Assembly (NCBI RefSeq): GCF_900207575.1
Contig: NZ_OAOQ01000027.1
Location: 1-32,950 of the forward strand
Source of the DNA: Cereibacter ovatus
GTDB taxonomy: Bacteria; Pseudomonadota; Alphaproteobacteria; Rhodobacterales; Rhodobacteraceae
Reading direction: 5' to 3'
Length of the DNA: 32,950 nucleotides
The position numbers were made by a program, and so were the translations under genes. Positions 7,342 to 14,223 of this stretch are shown here, in pieces. Every line of letters begins with the position of its first letter. The stretch's first letter is position 1. Under the pieces are notes generated by a model, which was not told the origin of the DNA, searched no databases, and worked only from the letters and a program-made list of their open reading frames with translations.

Positions 7342-7584
7342 GTGGTGACAAGCGCACAAATCAGGGCGGCGCGGGGTCTGCTTAACTGGACCGTGCGCGA
7401 CCTTGCTGAACGCTCGGGGGTGCATAGGAACACCGTAACGCGGATTGAAACCGAAACGACCGGGCCGGGTCATTCGGTTGCGGCGATTCGGGCGGCACTT
7501 GAGGCGGCCGGGGTTGAGTTTATTGCCGAAAATGGTGGTGGTGCCGGGGTGCGCATGGCGAAGCCCGGCGGCGCGGGCGCTTAG
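7342..7584 (+). CDS. Xre-family HTH transcriptional regulator
   Basis: This 80-residue protein is essentially one Cro/C1-type helix-turn-helix: QIRAARGLLNWTVRDLAERS, then GVHRNTVTRIETETTG, with a short C-terminal extension (AAIRAALEAAGVEFIAENGG) typical of small alphaproteobacterial Xre proteins. The start is GTG 7342, or GTG 7345, with a GAGGGCGG purine run upstream. It most likely binds the GTCACC palindrome just upstream and represses itself and the divergent operon, acting as the lysogeny-type switch of the island. Confidence 0.8.
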   Translation: MVTSAQIRAARGLLNWTVRDLAERSGVHRNTVTRIETETTGPGHSVAAIRAALEAAGVEFIAENGGGAGVRMAKPGGAGA

Positions 7585-7804
7585 CAGGCTTTCGCTAACA
7601 ATGCCCTAACGAAAACCCGCCGCGCGCTTCAAATCTGACCTGATTTCCTTAACCGCACCTTGCCGCCTTGCCTTGCATTTTAGGCACATCAAGACGTTTG
7701 CAGGCAGGTAGGTGACATGCGGAAGGCGGCACAACGGCAATCGACATTTCTTTTGCACGATGCTGCACTACCGGCGGCCACCCCTGCGTCGGAGGTGAAA
7801 GCAC

Positions 7805-8053
7805 ATGCCTGAATTGATTTCAGCCGAAGACCTTGCGCGCCAGATGCTGTTTTCTGGCGTCAACGGGGCTTTCCGCGACTGGTGCGCCCTGATGCGCATT
7901 CATCCGGTGCCGGGGCGGCGCGGGGTCTATGATCCGGCGCTTGTGCGGCGCAGGCTGGATGAAGCGCAAGGGTTATTGCAGGGCGAGGGCGCGGCCTCGG
8001 GCGTGGGTGCGGGTCTGGTGGCCCAGAGAAGGGCGCGCCGTGGTGCAGCGTAA
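7805..8053 (+). CDS. Excisionase-like small DNA-binding protein
   Basis: This 82-residue protein has one compact helix-turn-helix-like domain (ELISAEDLARQMLFSGVNGA, then GRRGVYDPALVRRRLDEAQG), the layout of AlpA/Xis-type recombination directionality factors. ATG 7805 has a strong GGAGGTGA site 6 nt upstream. Its end overlaps the integrase start by 14 nt, so integrase translation is coupled to it. The likely role is to bend attachment-site DNA for excision and perhaps to repress int. The C-terminal 25 residues are low-complexity. The 220 bp before it (7585-7804) hold no gene. Confidence 0.6.
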   Translation: MPELISAEDLARQMLFSGVNGAFRDWCALMRIHPVPGRRGVYDPALVRRRLDEAQGLLQGEGAASGVGAGLVAQRRARRGAA

Positions 8054-9110
8054 GCGCCAGCGCCTTCCGGCCGAGATTAACCGGGTCCGCGCCAAGCTGG
8101 CGGACGGGACAGTGCGCTATTACTTCTACCTGCGCGGCCGGAAGGCGGCACGGTTCTGGACCGATGCCCAGCCGAACCCTACCGATCCGGCCTTCTTCGT
8201 CGCCTATGTCGCGGAAATGGAAAAGGGGCGGCCGAAGGTCGGGCACCTCGTTCCCGGCATGGTGGACGCCTATCTGTCTTCGGCCGAGTTCAAGGCGAAA
8301 AGCCCCCGCACCCAAGACGACTATCGCAAGTGGGCGCTGCGCTTCGCGGCCGAGTTCAAGGACGACCCGGTGGCGATCTTTGAAGAACCGGCCTCGCGGG
8401 GCGAGGTGAACGAATGGCGCCAACAGTGGGCGCATTCGGCCAAGCAATTCGACTATGCCGGAACCGTGGTCACGCTGATTCTGAATTGGGCGCGGGACGC
8501 CGGGAAGATCGCGGAACACCATTGCGACCGCTTGCCCAAGGCATACAAGGCCGACCGAGCCGAGGTGGTCTGGACCGAAGCCGACCTTGCCACCTTCACC
8601 GCTCTTGCGCCGGAATGGGTGTCACGCATCCTTCTGGCCGCTTGCGAAACCGGGCTGCGGCCGGGCGATCTTATCAAGCTGTCCCGCGCCCATATAGAAG
8701 ACACGCCCGGCGGGCGGCGTCTTCGCATCAAGACAAATAAGCGCGGCCGGGTGGCACATATCCCGGTGCTGCCCCGCATGGCGGCCATTCTGGACGCCAC
8801 GCCGAAGGACCGGCTTCTGATCCTGACCAATGCGAACGGCCAGCCCTTGACGGAACACCGGGCTTCAGAGGGCGTTCGCCAGTGGCGCGACAAGGCCAAA
8901 CTGTCGGATACGCTGCGCCTTCAGGATGCTCGAGGCACGGCCGCCACGCGGCTGTTGAATGCGGGCCTTAGCCTAGCGCAGATCGCGTCCTTTATGGGCT
9001 GGGGGCTGCGCCATGCGCAGAACGTTATCGAGCATTATGCGCGCCTTGCCCCCGACGAATCCGACCGCATCCTTGAGGCCCTGACAGTGGCAAAACGGGG
9101 TGTAGCATGA
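8040..9110 (+). CDS. Tyrosine recombinase / integrase
   Basis: This site-specific integrase would recombine the element's att site with the 3' end of tRNA-Cys. From GTG 8040 (AGAAGG just upstream; GTG 8043 also possible) it is 356 residues, normal for the family. The N-terminal part holds an arm/core-binding SAM-like domain; the C-terminal catalytic domain shows Arg I in ETGLRPGDLIKLS, the beta-hairpin Lys in IKTNKRGRVAHIPV, box II LQDARGTAATRLL, a Trp at the third position (MGWGLRHAQN) and the nucleophile in VIEHYARLAP. The box II His is replaced by Gln (QDAR instead of HDLR). The gene ends 74 bp from the tRNA 3' end, the usual position. An upstream open extension lacks plausible protein features. 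Confidence 0.9.
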   Translation: MVQRKRQRLPAEINRVRAKLADGTVRYYFYLRGRKAARFWTDAQPNPTDPAFFVAYVAEMEKGRPKVGHLVPGMVDAYLSSAEFKAKSPRTQDDYRKWALRFAAEFKDDPVAIFEEPASRGEVNEWRQQWAHSAKQFDYAGTVVTLILNWARDAGKIAEHHCDRLPKAYKADRAEVVWTEADLATFTALAPEWVSRILLAACETGLRPGDLIKLSRAHIEDTPGGRRLRIKTNKRGRVAHIPVLPRMAAILDATPKDRLLILTNANGQPLTEHRASEGVRQWRDKAKLSDTLRLQDARGTAATRLLNAGLSLAQIASFMGWGLRHAQNVIEHYARLAPDESDRILEALTVAKRGVA

Positions 9111-9184
9111 ACGGATTTGCAAAACGTCTTACAAAATGCCTGCCCGAAGGCGCGGAATTTTTCGGCTAAGTCATTGGAAAGATT

Positions 9185-9231
9185 TGGAGGCGGGTACCGG
9201 AATCGAACCGGTCTTCACGGATTTGCAATCC
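9185..9231. repeat. att direct repeat, tRNA-proximal copy
   Basis: These 47 bp are identical to 256-302, running from the CCA end through the anticodon loop of tRNA-Cys. This copy regenerates the intact tRNA after integration. The strand exchange point probably lies in the anticodon-loop end of the repeat, as in many tRNA-targeting integrases. Confidence 0.9.
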
Positions 9232-9258
9232 GCTGCGTAACCTCTCCGCCAACCCGCC
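9185..9258 (-). tRNA. tRNA-Cys (GCA)
   Basis: The minus strand reads a complete 74-nt tRNA including encoded CCA: acceptor GGCGGGT paired with ACCCGCC, D arm with GGAGAGGTTACGCAGCGG, anticodon stem-loop GGATTGCAAATCC with anticodon GCA (plus-strand 9224-9226), and T arm CCGGTTCGATTCCGG. The 3' 47 nt are supplied by the integrated element, so the gene stays functional. It decodes UGC/UGU and serves as the integration target. Confidence 0.95.
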
Positions 9259-9489
9259 GGAGCCTTGCGCTGATTAGGTTTTTCGCGCGCAGCCGTCAAG
9301 CCGCTTTTGCGGTTCCGACAGAGGTTCCGACATTCTCGATTCGGGCGCCATCTGTTCCTTATGGCCTAGCCTCCACGTTTCGCCGCATTCCCGCGCATAG
9401 AGGGAGACACTTTTGCGTCGTGCCGGAGCAGGTCTCACAACCGGGCCGGCAGGGCTGCGGCCGGGTCGCTCCGGGCGTCGCGATCAGCC

Positions 9490-9834
9490 TCACCCCACAT
9501 CGATCCGCCGCGCCAGTGAGTAGCCAACCCCCCAATGGCTGACCAGCAGCCCTTGCGGCAGTTTCGCGCGCATTTTCTGGATCACAGCATGGACAGACCT
9601 TTGAGACCGATCCCATTCGGTCCCGTAAATCGCTGCGAAAAGCGCCTGATGGTCGAGGACGCGCGGAGCTGCGGCGTTCAGTGCCGCAAGCATACGGGCC
9701 TGCGTCGGGGTCAGCCCAAACTTATGGCGGAGCGCCGCGACGGTCTGGGATCCAGTCAGCTCGCCCAACAGCTGCAAGGCAACCTCCAACCGTTCGTCGG
9801 CGGGATGCGCCATCACATGCGCCCGAAGATCCAT
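9490..9834 (-). CDS. Winged-helix (OmpR-type DNA-binding) regulator without receiver
   Basis: This 114-residue protein carries a Trans_reg_C-like winged helix: LTPTQARMLAALNAAAPRVL, DHQALFAAIYG, SVHAVIQKMRAKL and the wing QGLLVSHWGVGYSLARR, without any receiver domain. ATG 9832-9834 starts 18 bp after the stop of the tail hub gene and in the same direction, so it is the last gene of the phage-derived operon. The upstream part of the open frame overlaps the tail gene and is unlikely to be translated. It was probably a late-gene or lysogeny regulator of the former prophage. Confidence 0.7.
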   Translation of the reverse strand: MDLRAHVMAHPADERLEVALQLLGELTGSQTVAALRHKFGLTPTQARMLAALNAAAPRVLDHQALFAAIYGTEWDRSQRSVHAVIQKMRAKLPQGLLVSHWGVGYSLARRIDVG

Positions 9835-9851
9835 GCTTTCCGTTCCCGCCG

Positions 9852-10919
9852 TCAAGTCGGAGGTGGCAGTTCGGCCTCGACGCTGGACCGCCAGCCGCCG
9901 GCGCCGACATCGTGCCGGACGGACGTGATCAACCACTCTGTCGGCACACCTGGGCGCCAGCCGATCAGCTGCAGGCGCGCCTCGGCCGTGAGATCGGGCC
10001 GGCCCGGCAAGTCGAGAGTGAGTCTGCGCGACTGCCGGTAGGCGCGATCCGCTTCAGCCTTCGCAGCTCGCCTTGCTGCAGCCTCGCTGGCATAGGTGCG
10101 CTTCAGGCGGCGGGTCTTAGGTTGCCCGGCAAGTGTTTGATCGGCCGCCCCCGCAGGCGCGTCCACAGCGACATCGACAGTCGCGGCGCCGTTCAGATCG
10201 CGATAGGTTGTGACCACCTGATCCGTTGCTTCGCGCCGATTCACCGCAAATCGCCAGCGCGTCACCTGCGCAGGCGTCAGCTCCACGACCGGCAGCGGCG
10301 TTCCATCGACAGACGTGCTTTCGCCCGGGGTCACCACCACCAAGGCTCCACCACCCGGCTTGAAAATCAGACCGTTCTCGCGGGCCACGCGCGACAACAG
10401 GTTCATGTCCGACTCGGCTATCTGATCCAGGTGGGCCAGCGTGACCTTCGACGCCTCGGCCGAGACCGCAGCTTTGTAGCCGGCTGCCTTCGAGATCTTC
10501 GCGACCAGAGCGGAAACACTTGTGCCCTCCGGCCAGCTGCGGGTCTTCGGCTCGTTGATCGCCGTCTTGCCGCCATCAGATGCACCAAAACCAGAGGCAA
10601 AGGCCGTGATACGCACCTGACCTGGCGGGCCGCTGACCTCGACCTCATCGACGACATAGAGGCCGACGACCTTGGATACGAACTGATAGCCGAGCGCGAT
10701 CTCGATCTCAGCGCCGGTCTTTGGCAGCGCGATCGGCATCATCGGGATGTGATCTGCCAGCACGATCTCGGCCTTGTCCGCTTGGATGCCCGCGGTGTCC
10801 GTCAAGCTGATGGATATCAGCCGCGGCATGAAGGCCCCAGTCATGTCCTGGCCGTTGACCACGACCGACACCATCGGCCGGAAGTTCGCCATGTCGGAAA
10901 TCGTTTCGGTCAGCCCCAC
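9852..10919 (-). CDS. Phage late control D / tail hub protein (P2 gpD-like)
   Basis: This 355-residue homologue of P2 gpD and T4 gp27 forms the hub between tail tube and spike in contractile tails. Family features include the N-terminal beta barrel segment FRPMVSVVVNGQDMTGA, the KAEIVLADHIPMMPIALPKTG region, TITAFASGF-like strands and a C-terminal RLQLIGWRPGVPTEWLITSV followed by H-D-V. Length is normal. GTG 10919 overlaps the end of the X gene by 10 nt and has GAGGTG upstream; ATG 10892 is the alternative. Order T-U-X-D matches P2-like tail modules. The gene seems intact, although its module is truncated. Confidence 0.85.
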   Translation of the reverse strand: MGLTETISDMANFRPMVSVVVNGQDMTGAFMPRLISISLTDTAGIQADKAEIVLADHIPMMPIALPKTGAEIEIALGYQFVSKVVGLYVVDEVEVSGPPGQVRITAFASGFGASDGGKTAINEPKTRSWPEGTSVSALVAKISKAAGYKAAVSAEASKVTLAHLDQIAESDMNLLSRVARENGLIFKPGGGALVVVTPGESTSVDGTPLPVVELTPAQVTRWRFAVNRREATDQVVTTYRDLNGAATVDVAVDAPAGAADQTLAGQPKTRRLKRTYASEAAARRAAKAEADRAYRQSRRLTLDLPGRPDLTAEARLQLIGWRPGVPTEWLITSVRHDVGAGGWRSSVEAELPPPT

Positions 10920-11119
10920 AGCCGCACCTCGCGCACCACCGCCGGCGCGGGCGCGTCGGGCAACATCAACAGCAGGCCCGCCGGCAGTACAGGGCCGTGA
11001 TCGGCCAAGCCGGGGTTGGCGTCGAGCAGCCCCTCGACCAGTCGGCCATTCTGCCGCCCATAAACCACAAAGGCGATGCTGTCGGCGGTGTCGCCCTCCT
11101 TAGAACGGTAGTAGCGCAC
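10910..11119 (-). CDS. Phage tail protein X (LysM-like)
   Basis: This 69-residue protein starts at GTG 11119, 5 nt after GGAGG; the open frame allows ATG 11131 but the ribosome binding site would then lie inside the gene. The sequence VRYYRSKEGDTADSIAFVVY with ANPGLADHGPVLPAGLLLML has the LysM-like pattern of P2 gpX, which joins the tail hub. It overlaps the U gene upstream and the D gene downstream, as is usual in these compact tail operons. Confidence 0.8.
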   Translation of the reverse strand: MRYYRSKEGDTADSIAFVVYGRQNGRLVEGLLDANPGLADHGPVLPAGLLLMLPDAPAPAVVREVRLWG

Positions 11120-11510
11120 GCAGACCTCCATCGTAGCGCGTCATGCGCAGCTGGAATTCTTGCCGGCTTGGCGCGCCATCCCGCACGAACGCGCCCTGCG
11201 TCTCGGTGATCTGCTCGACGCACCACAGGCCGAGCACCCGGCCCGTGCCGCTGATCAGGGGCAATGGGATGCCGATGCTGGCCTGCAGGCGCATCCGGTC
11301 AGGCTCGCCGGTCGACCCGCAGACCGCGGGGAAAACCACCCCCTGCATCTCGACCGTATCCGGGCCGAGGCCAGTCCACTGCAGGGCATCATTCGTTCCG
11401 ATCCGCTCTTGCCGCGCCCATCGATAGGACGTGACCCGCGAGAGTCGCTGATAGGCCGCGCTGCTGACCGCGAATTTGTAGAGTCCCAGCCGCATCATCA
11501 CGTCGCTCAT
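11100..11510 (-). CDS. Phage tail protein U (P2 gpU-like)
   Basis: This 136-residue protein resembles P2 GpU family members: MMRLGLYKFAVSSAAYQRLS, RVTSYRWARQERIGTNDALQ and the middle GPDTVEMQGVVFPAVCGS, ending in a beta-rich segment. GpU is involved in tail completion of P2-type contractile phages. Its ATG overlaps the stop of the tape-measure fragment in an ATGA arrangement. The gene looks complete. Confidence 0.85.
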   Translation of the reverse strand: MSDVMMRLGLYKFAVSSAAYQRLSRVTSYRWARQERIGTNDALQWTGLGPDTVEMQGVVFPAVCGSTGEPDRMRLQASIGIPLPLISGTGRVLGLWCVEQITETQGAFVRDGAPSRQEFQLRMTRYDGGLRALLPF

Positions 11511-12172
11511 GGCGTTGCCTCATCGTGGAGCCCGCCGCGGGCGCGATCCGCGAGCTTGCGCACCACTTCGTCGGCGATGGCGTTCGCGTCCGCGTTCTGC
11601 GGGGCGTTGATGGTGATACCCCCAACGCTGACGTTTGCCGGTGGCGGAGCGGCAGGCGCAGTCCCCCTGTCGCTGAGCCCACCCTTTGCGGGCGGGGCAC
11701 CGGCCGGACGATCACTCAGCCCGCCTCCAAAGGCTCCCTTCCGCCACTCAAGCGCGTCGTCATACAGTTCCATCAGGCCACCCAAGCCGGGCAAACTGCG
11801 CAGATTGCCTTCCAGCTGCTCCCGATTGCCCCTCTGCCACTCCTCGATCTCGGCCTTCGTCTCGAACTGCGGGACGCGGGAGAAGTGATAGGCTCCCTGT
11901 GCGGCGGCGAGCAAGCCGCCGATCTGGACGCCGCGCACGGCGGCCTTCATGCGCGCCGCTGCCGTCTCCGTCTGGGCCGCCGCCGCCGCCATCGCGGGGC
12001 CGACGCGGCCCGCGGAGGCCGCGATGCCATCGGTCGCGCGGCTGATCGCCCCCAGCCCCATCGCCATCAGGTCAAGTGCACCGCCCTTGCCCAGCAAGCC
12101 GACGAACCTGAGCGCGGATACTGCGCCCTTGAATGCGATCAAGGATCCAGCGGCAGCAAAGCCGGCGCGCGG
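11507..12172 (-). pseudogene. Tape-measure protein, C-terminal fragment
   Basis: About 220 residues remain with the low-complexity, helical and Gly/Ala-rich style of phage tape-measure C-termini (GSLIAFKGAVSALRFVGLLG, then GKGGALDLMAMGLGAISRAT, and a tail ending ADEVVRKLADRARGGLHDEA). The open frame extends upstream to about 12511, but the residues encoded beyond about 12172 no longer look like protein of this kind, so the 5' two-thirds or more of the gene has been lost by deletion. The left tail operon of the former prophage is cut here, next to the ribosomal protein operon. Confidence 0.75.
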
Positions 12173-12685
12173 CCGTTGAACCTGCGGGGCGCTGGCACCC
12201 GCGGGGCGCCAACGTTTTGCGTCCTGCCCGTGCCGCCCGAACGCCCCCGCGCGAGCCGCACCGGGTCCGCCCATTCTGCACCTTCGGTCCGACACGGCCG
12301 ACCCACCGTGATCGTTCATCACCACAAGCAGGAAAGGCCACGGCAAACGTCGCCGGTGGACCGAGGCTCGCCCATCACTTTCCCGTCTCAGCGGCATTCC
12401 ATCGGCGCCAGCGTCGCCGCATCCTATCGGTCGCGGTGCGCCGATGCTTGCGGGCCATCGCCCTGGCCGAATCCCCGGCATCCAAGGCAAAACCGGCGCC
12501 ATCGCGACCAACGCCCGGCGCCGCGACAGCGGGCCACGCCAATCCCGCCATGCGGGCCAATTCCGACCTGTGTCTCGCCGCAGAAGCCATCACCAACACC
12601 TGCGCCTCTCTCGGCCAGCCTGTCGACGCGCGATTTGCCCCTTGCCGGCAGCGCCACGCCATGGGGCCCGTCCCTCGCTTCGGGC
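12173..12685. other. About 510 bp without a supported gene
   Basis: This lies between the truncated tape-measure gene and the rpsF promoter. Several frames stay open because of high GC, but none has a ribosome binding site and a convincing protein. A minus-strand stretch at about 12480-12600 (AQVLVMASAARHRSELARMA) faintly recalls the start of a Maf-type nucleotide pyrophosphatase, too weak to annotate. It is probably scar DNA from the deletion that removed most of the prophage. Confidence 0.4.
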
Positions 12686-12713
12686 TTGCGTCCTGCGGCG
12701 GGGCCGCTATAAG
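12686..12713 (+). promoter_or_regulatory. Probable sigma-70 promoter of rpsF operon
   Basis: TTGCGT (12686-12691), 16-bp spacer, TATAAG (12708-12713). The transcript would start near 12720 and have a leader of about 100 nt. The leader contains an 8-bp inverted repeat CCTTCCGC (12721-12728)/GCGGAAGG (12766-12773), which may serve autoregulation by S6:S18 as in other bacteria; this is inference. Confidence 0.6.
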
Positions 12714-12817
12714 GCCACATCCTTCCGCACTCATGGGAACCGGCGCAGCCTCTCGTGGACGGGCCGCGGAAGGCAAGGCCCGACCTATGAAATGCGCCCT
12801 GTGGAACTGGAGACCGC

Positions 12818-13231
12818 ATGCCTCTCTACGAGCATGTCTTCATCTCGCGTCAGGATCTCTCCAACGCGCAGGCCGAAGGCCTTATCGAACATTTCTCGAC
12901 GGTCCTCGCGGACAACGGCGGCAAGGTCGTCGATCGCGAATACTGGGGCGTCAAGACGATGGCCTACAAGATCAACAAGAACCGCAAGGGCCACTATGCC
13001 TTCCTGAAATCGGACGCGCCCTCGGCCGCCGTGCAGGAAATGGAACGCCTGATGCGTCTGCATGACGACGTGATGCGTGTCCTGACCATCAAGGTCGACA
13101 CCCACGCCGAAGGCCCCTCGATCCAGATGCAGAAGCGCGACGAGCGCGAACGTGGCGACCGCCCCGATCGTGGCGACCGCGGTGATCGTGGCGACCGCGG
13201 TGACCGTGGCGGCTTCGGCGGCCGGCGCTGA
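12818..13231 (+). CDS. rpsF: 30S ribosomal protein S6
   Basis: S6 binds 16S rRNA with S18 in the platform of the small subunit. The 137-residue protein begins MPLYEHVFISRQDLSNAQAE and keeps family hallmarks such as EYWGVKTMAYKINKNRKGHY and the segment VLTIKV. ATG 12818 follows CTGGAGACC. The C-terminal tail (from about residue 108) is a charged repeat of GDR units, a common but variable alphaproteobacterial extension, encoded by a tandem CGTGGCGACCG-type DNA repeat. First gene of the rpsF-rpsR-rplI operon. Confidence 0.97.
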   Translation: MPLYEHVFISRQDLSNAQAEGLIEHFSTVLADNGGKVVDREYWGVKTMAYKINKNRKGHYAFLKSDAPSAAVQEMERLMRLHDDVMRVLTIKVDTHAEGPSIQMQKRDERERGDRPDRGDRGDRGDRGDRGGFGGRR

Positions 13232-13251
13232 TCAGGTAGAGGAGACATCCC

Positions 13252-13479
13252 ATGGCCAACAAACCCTTCTTCCGTCGCCGCAAGGTCTGCCCGTTCTCGG
13301 GCGACAACGCGCCTGCGATCGACTACAAGGACACCCGTCTGCTTCAGCGCTACATTTCCGAGCGCGGCAAGATCGTGCCCTCGCGCATCACCGCCGTCTC
13401 GGCCAAGAAGCAGCGTGAACTCGCCGCCGCCATCAAGCGTGCGCGTTTCCTCGCCCTGCTCCCCTACGCCGTGAAGTGA
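13252..13479 (+). CDS. rpsR: 30S ribosomal protein S18
   Basis: This 75-residue S18 is full length, with [12 protein letters not shown], the [20 protein letters not shown] segment and the conserved end [14 protein letters not shown]18 forms the heterodimer with S6. It starts 20 bp after rpsF behind GGAGA, within the same operon. A single conserved Cys is kept (KVCPF). Confidence 0.97.
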   Translation: MANKPFFRRRKVCPFSGDNAPAIDYKDTRLLQRYISERGKIVPSRITAVSAKKQRELAAAIKRARFLALLPYAVK

Positions 13480-13489
13480 GGAGCTGAAC

Positions 13490-14059
13490 ATGCAAGTCAT
13501 TCTTCTCCAGCGTGTGGCCAAGCTTGGCCAGATGGGCGAGGTCGTGAACGTCAAGGACGGTTACGCCCGCAACTACCTGCTGCCGCAGGGCAAGGCGCTG
13601 CGCGCCAACGACTCGAACATCAAGTCGTTCGAGGCCCGCAAGGCGCAACTCGAGGCTCAGAACCTCGAGACCAGGAAAGAGGCCGAAGTGGTCGCCGCCA
13701 AGCTGGACGGCCAAAGCTTCGTGGTCATCCGCTCGGCGTCGGACGCCGGTGCGCTTTACGGCTCTGTCACCACGCGCGACGCGGCCGATGCGGCCACCGA
13801 AGCCGGCTTCACCGTTGATCGTGGCCAGATCGTCCTGGACCGTCCGATCAAGGAACTGGGCCTGCACACCGTCACCGTGACGCTGCACCCGGAAGTTTCG
13901 GTCAAGATCAAGCTGAACGTCGCCCGTTCGGCCGAAGAGGCCGAGCTTCAGGCTTCGGGCAAGTCGATCCAGGAACTGGCGGCCGAAGCCGATGCCGCCG
14001 CCGATTTCGAGATCGCCGAACTGTTCGACGAAATCGGGGCCGCCTCGCAGGACGAGTGA
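13490..14059 (+). CDS. rplI: 50S ribosomal protein L9
   Basis: L9 spans out from the large subunit near L1 and helps frame maintenance. The N-terminal domain is typical: [20 protein letters not shown], then [16 protein letters not shown], a long connecting helix (about 40-75) and the C-terminal domain with [15 protein letters not shown]. At 189 residues it is longer than the 149 of E. coli because of an acidic C-terminal extension ([20 protein letters not shown]...), common in Rhodobacterales. It starts 10 bp after rpsR behind GAGG and is followed by a strong terminator. Confidence 0.97.
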   Translation: MQVILLQRVAKLGQMGEVVNVKDGYARNYLLPQGKALRANDSNIKSFEARKAQLEAQNLETRKEAEVVAAKLDGQSFVVIRSASDAGALYGSVTTRDAADAATEAGFTVDRGQIVLDRPIKELGLHTVTVTLHPEVSVKIKLNVARSAEEAELQASGKSIQELAAEADAAADFEIAELFDEIGAASQDE

Positions 14060-14083
14060 TCGTTTCTGCCGGACCTTTTTCGG

Positions 14084-14113
14084 AACCGCGCCGGGCAACC
14101 GGCGCGGTTTTTT
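14084..14113 (+). terminator. Factor-independent terminator of rpsF operon
   Basis: An 11-bp perfect stem (14084-14094 with 14099-14109), a GCAA tetraloop of the GNRA type, and six T at 14108-14113. It lies 25 bp after the rplI stop. A textbook intrinsic terminator. Confidence 0.92.
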
Positions 14114-14223
14114 GATGCGCAGCCGCAGCATTCGGTTGCCCTGCGGCCGGGGTTCTTGCACTCGGCCGGGTTTCCCGCCATAGGCTGATACGGCAAGACC
14201 CAGTCCCCAGAAGGCCTTTTCCG

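Larger units (their letters stand above)
256..9231. mobile_element. Integrative element at tRNA-Cys, satellite-like, with capsid gene
   Basis: The element is bounded by perfect 47-bp repeats (256-302 and 9185-9231), with a tyrosine integrase and a small excisionase-like gene abutting the intact tRNA. It is about 8.98 kb. Contents in order: P-loop ATPase (minus), 690 bp non-coding with heptamer repeats, unknown gene, about 320 bp non-coding with hairpin, unknown gene, protease-capsid fusion, tail-tube-like gene, two unknown genes (minus), Xre-type regulator, excisionase-like gene, integrase. Only two recognisable virion-type genes are present; no portal, terminase, tape measure, baseplate or lysis gene is visible. 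It could be a capsid-forming phage satellite, a decayed prophage, or a domesticated shell-producing island. The well-kept reading frames argue against simple decay. Confidence 0.85.

Noticed and set aside
7929-8039. Upstream extension of the integrase to 393 residues
   Set aside because: The added 37 residues overlap the excisionase-like gene and are a Trp/Arg-rich out-of-frame reading; GTG 8040 has a proper ribosome binding site and gives a normal family length.
9117-9542. Plus-strand open frame covering the tRNA-Cys region
   Set aside because: It reads through the complement of a tRNA gene and an intergenic region with no protein features.
12375-12776. Possible Maf-like pyrophosphatase fragment on the minus strand
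   Set aside because: Only a short VLVMASAARHRSELARMAGL stretch recalls the family; there is no conserved Asp or downstream motif, so chance is more likely.
13139-13228. Tandem repeat considered as a CRISPR-like or satellite array
   Set aside because: The repeats are in frame within rpsF and encode the GDR tail; there are no unique spacers.
14156-14186. Promoter for the SDR gene (TTGCAC with CATAGG)
   Set aside because: The -10 element is poor and the spacing ambiguous; the signal is too weak to annotate.
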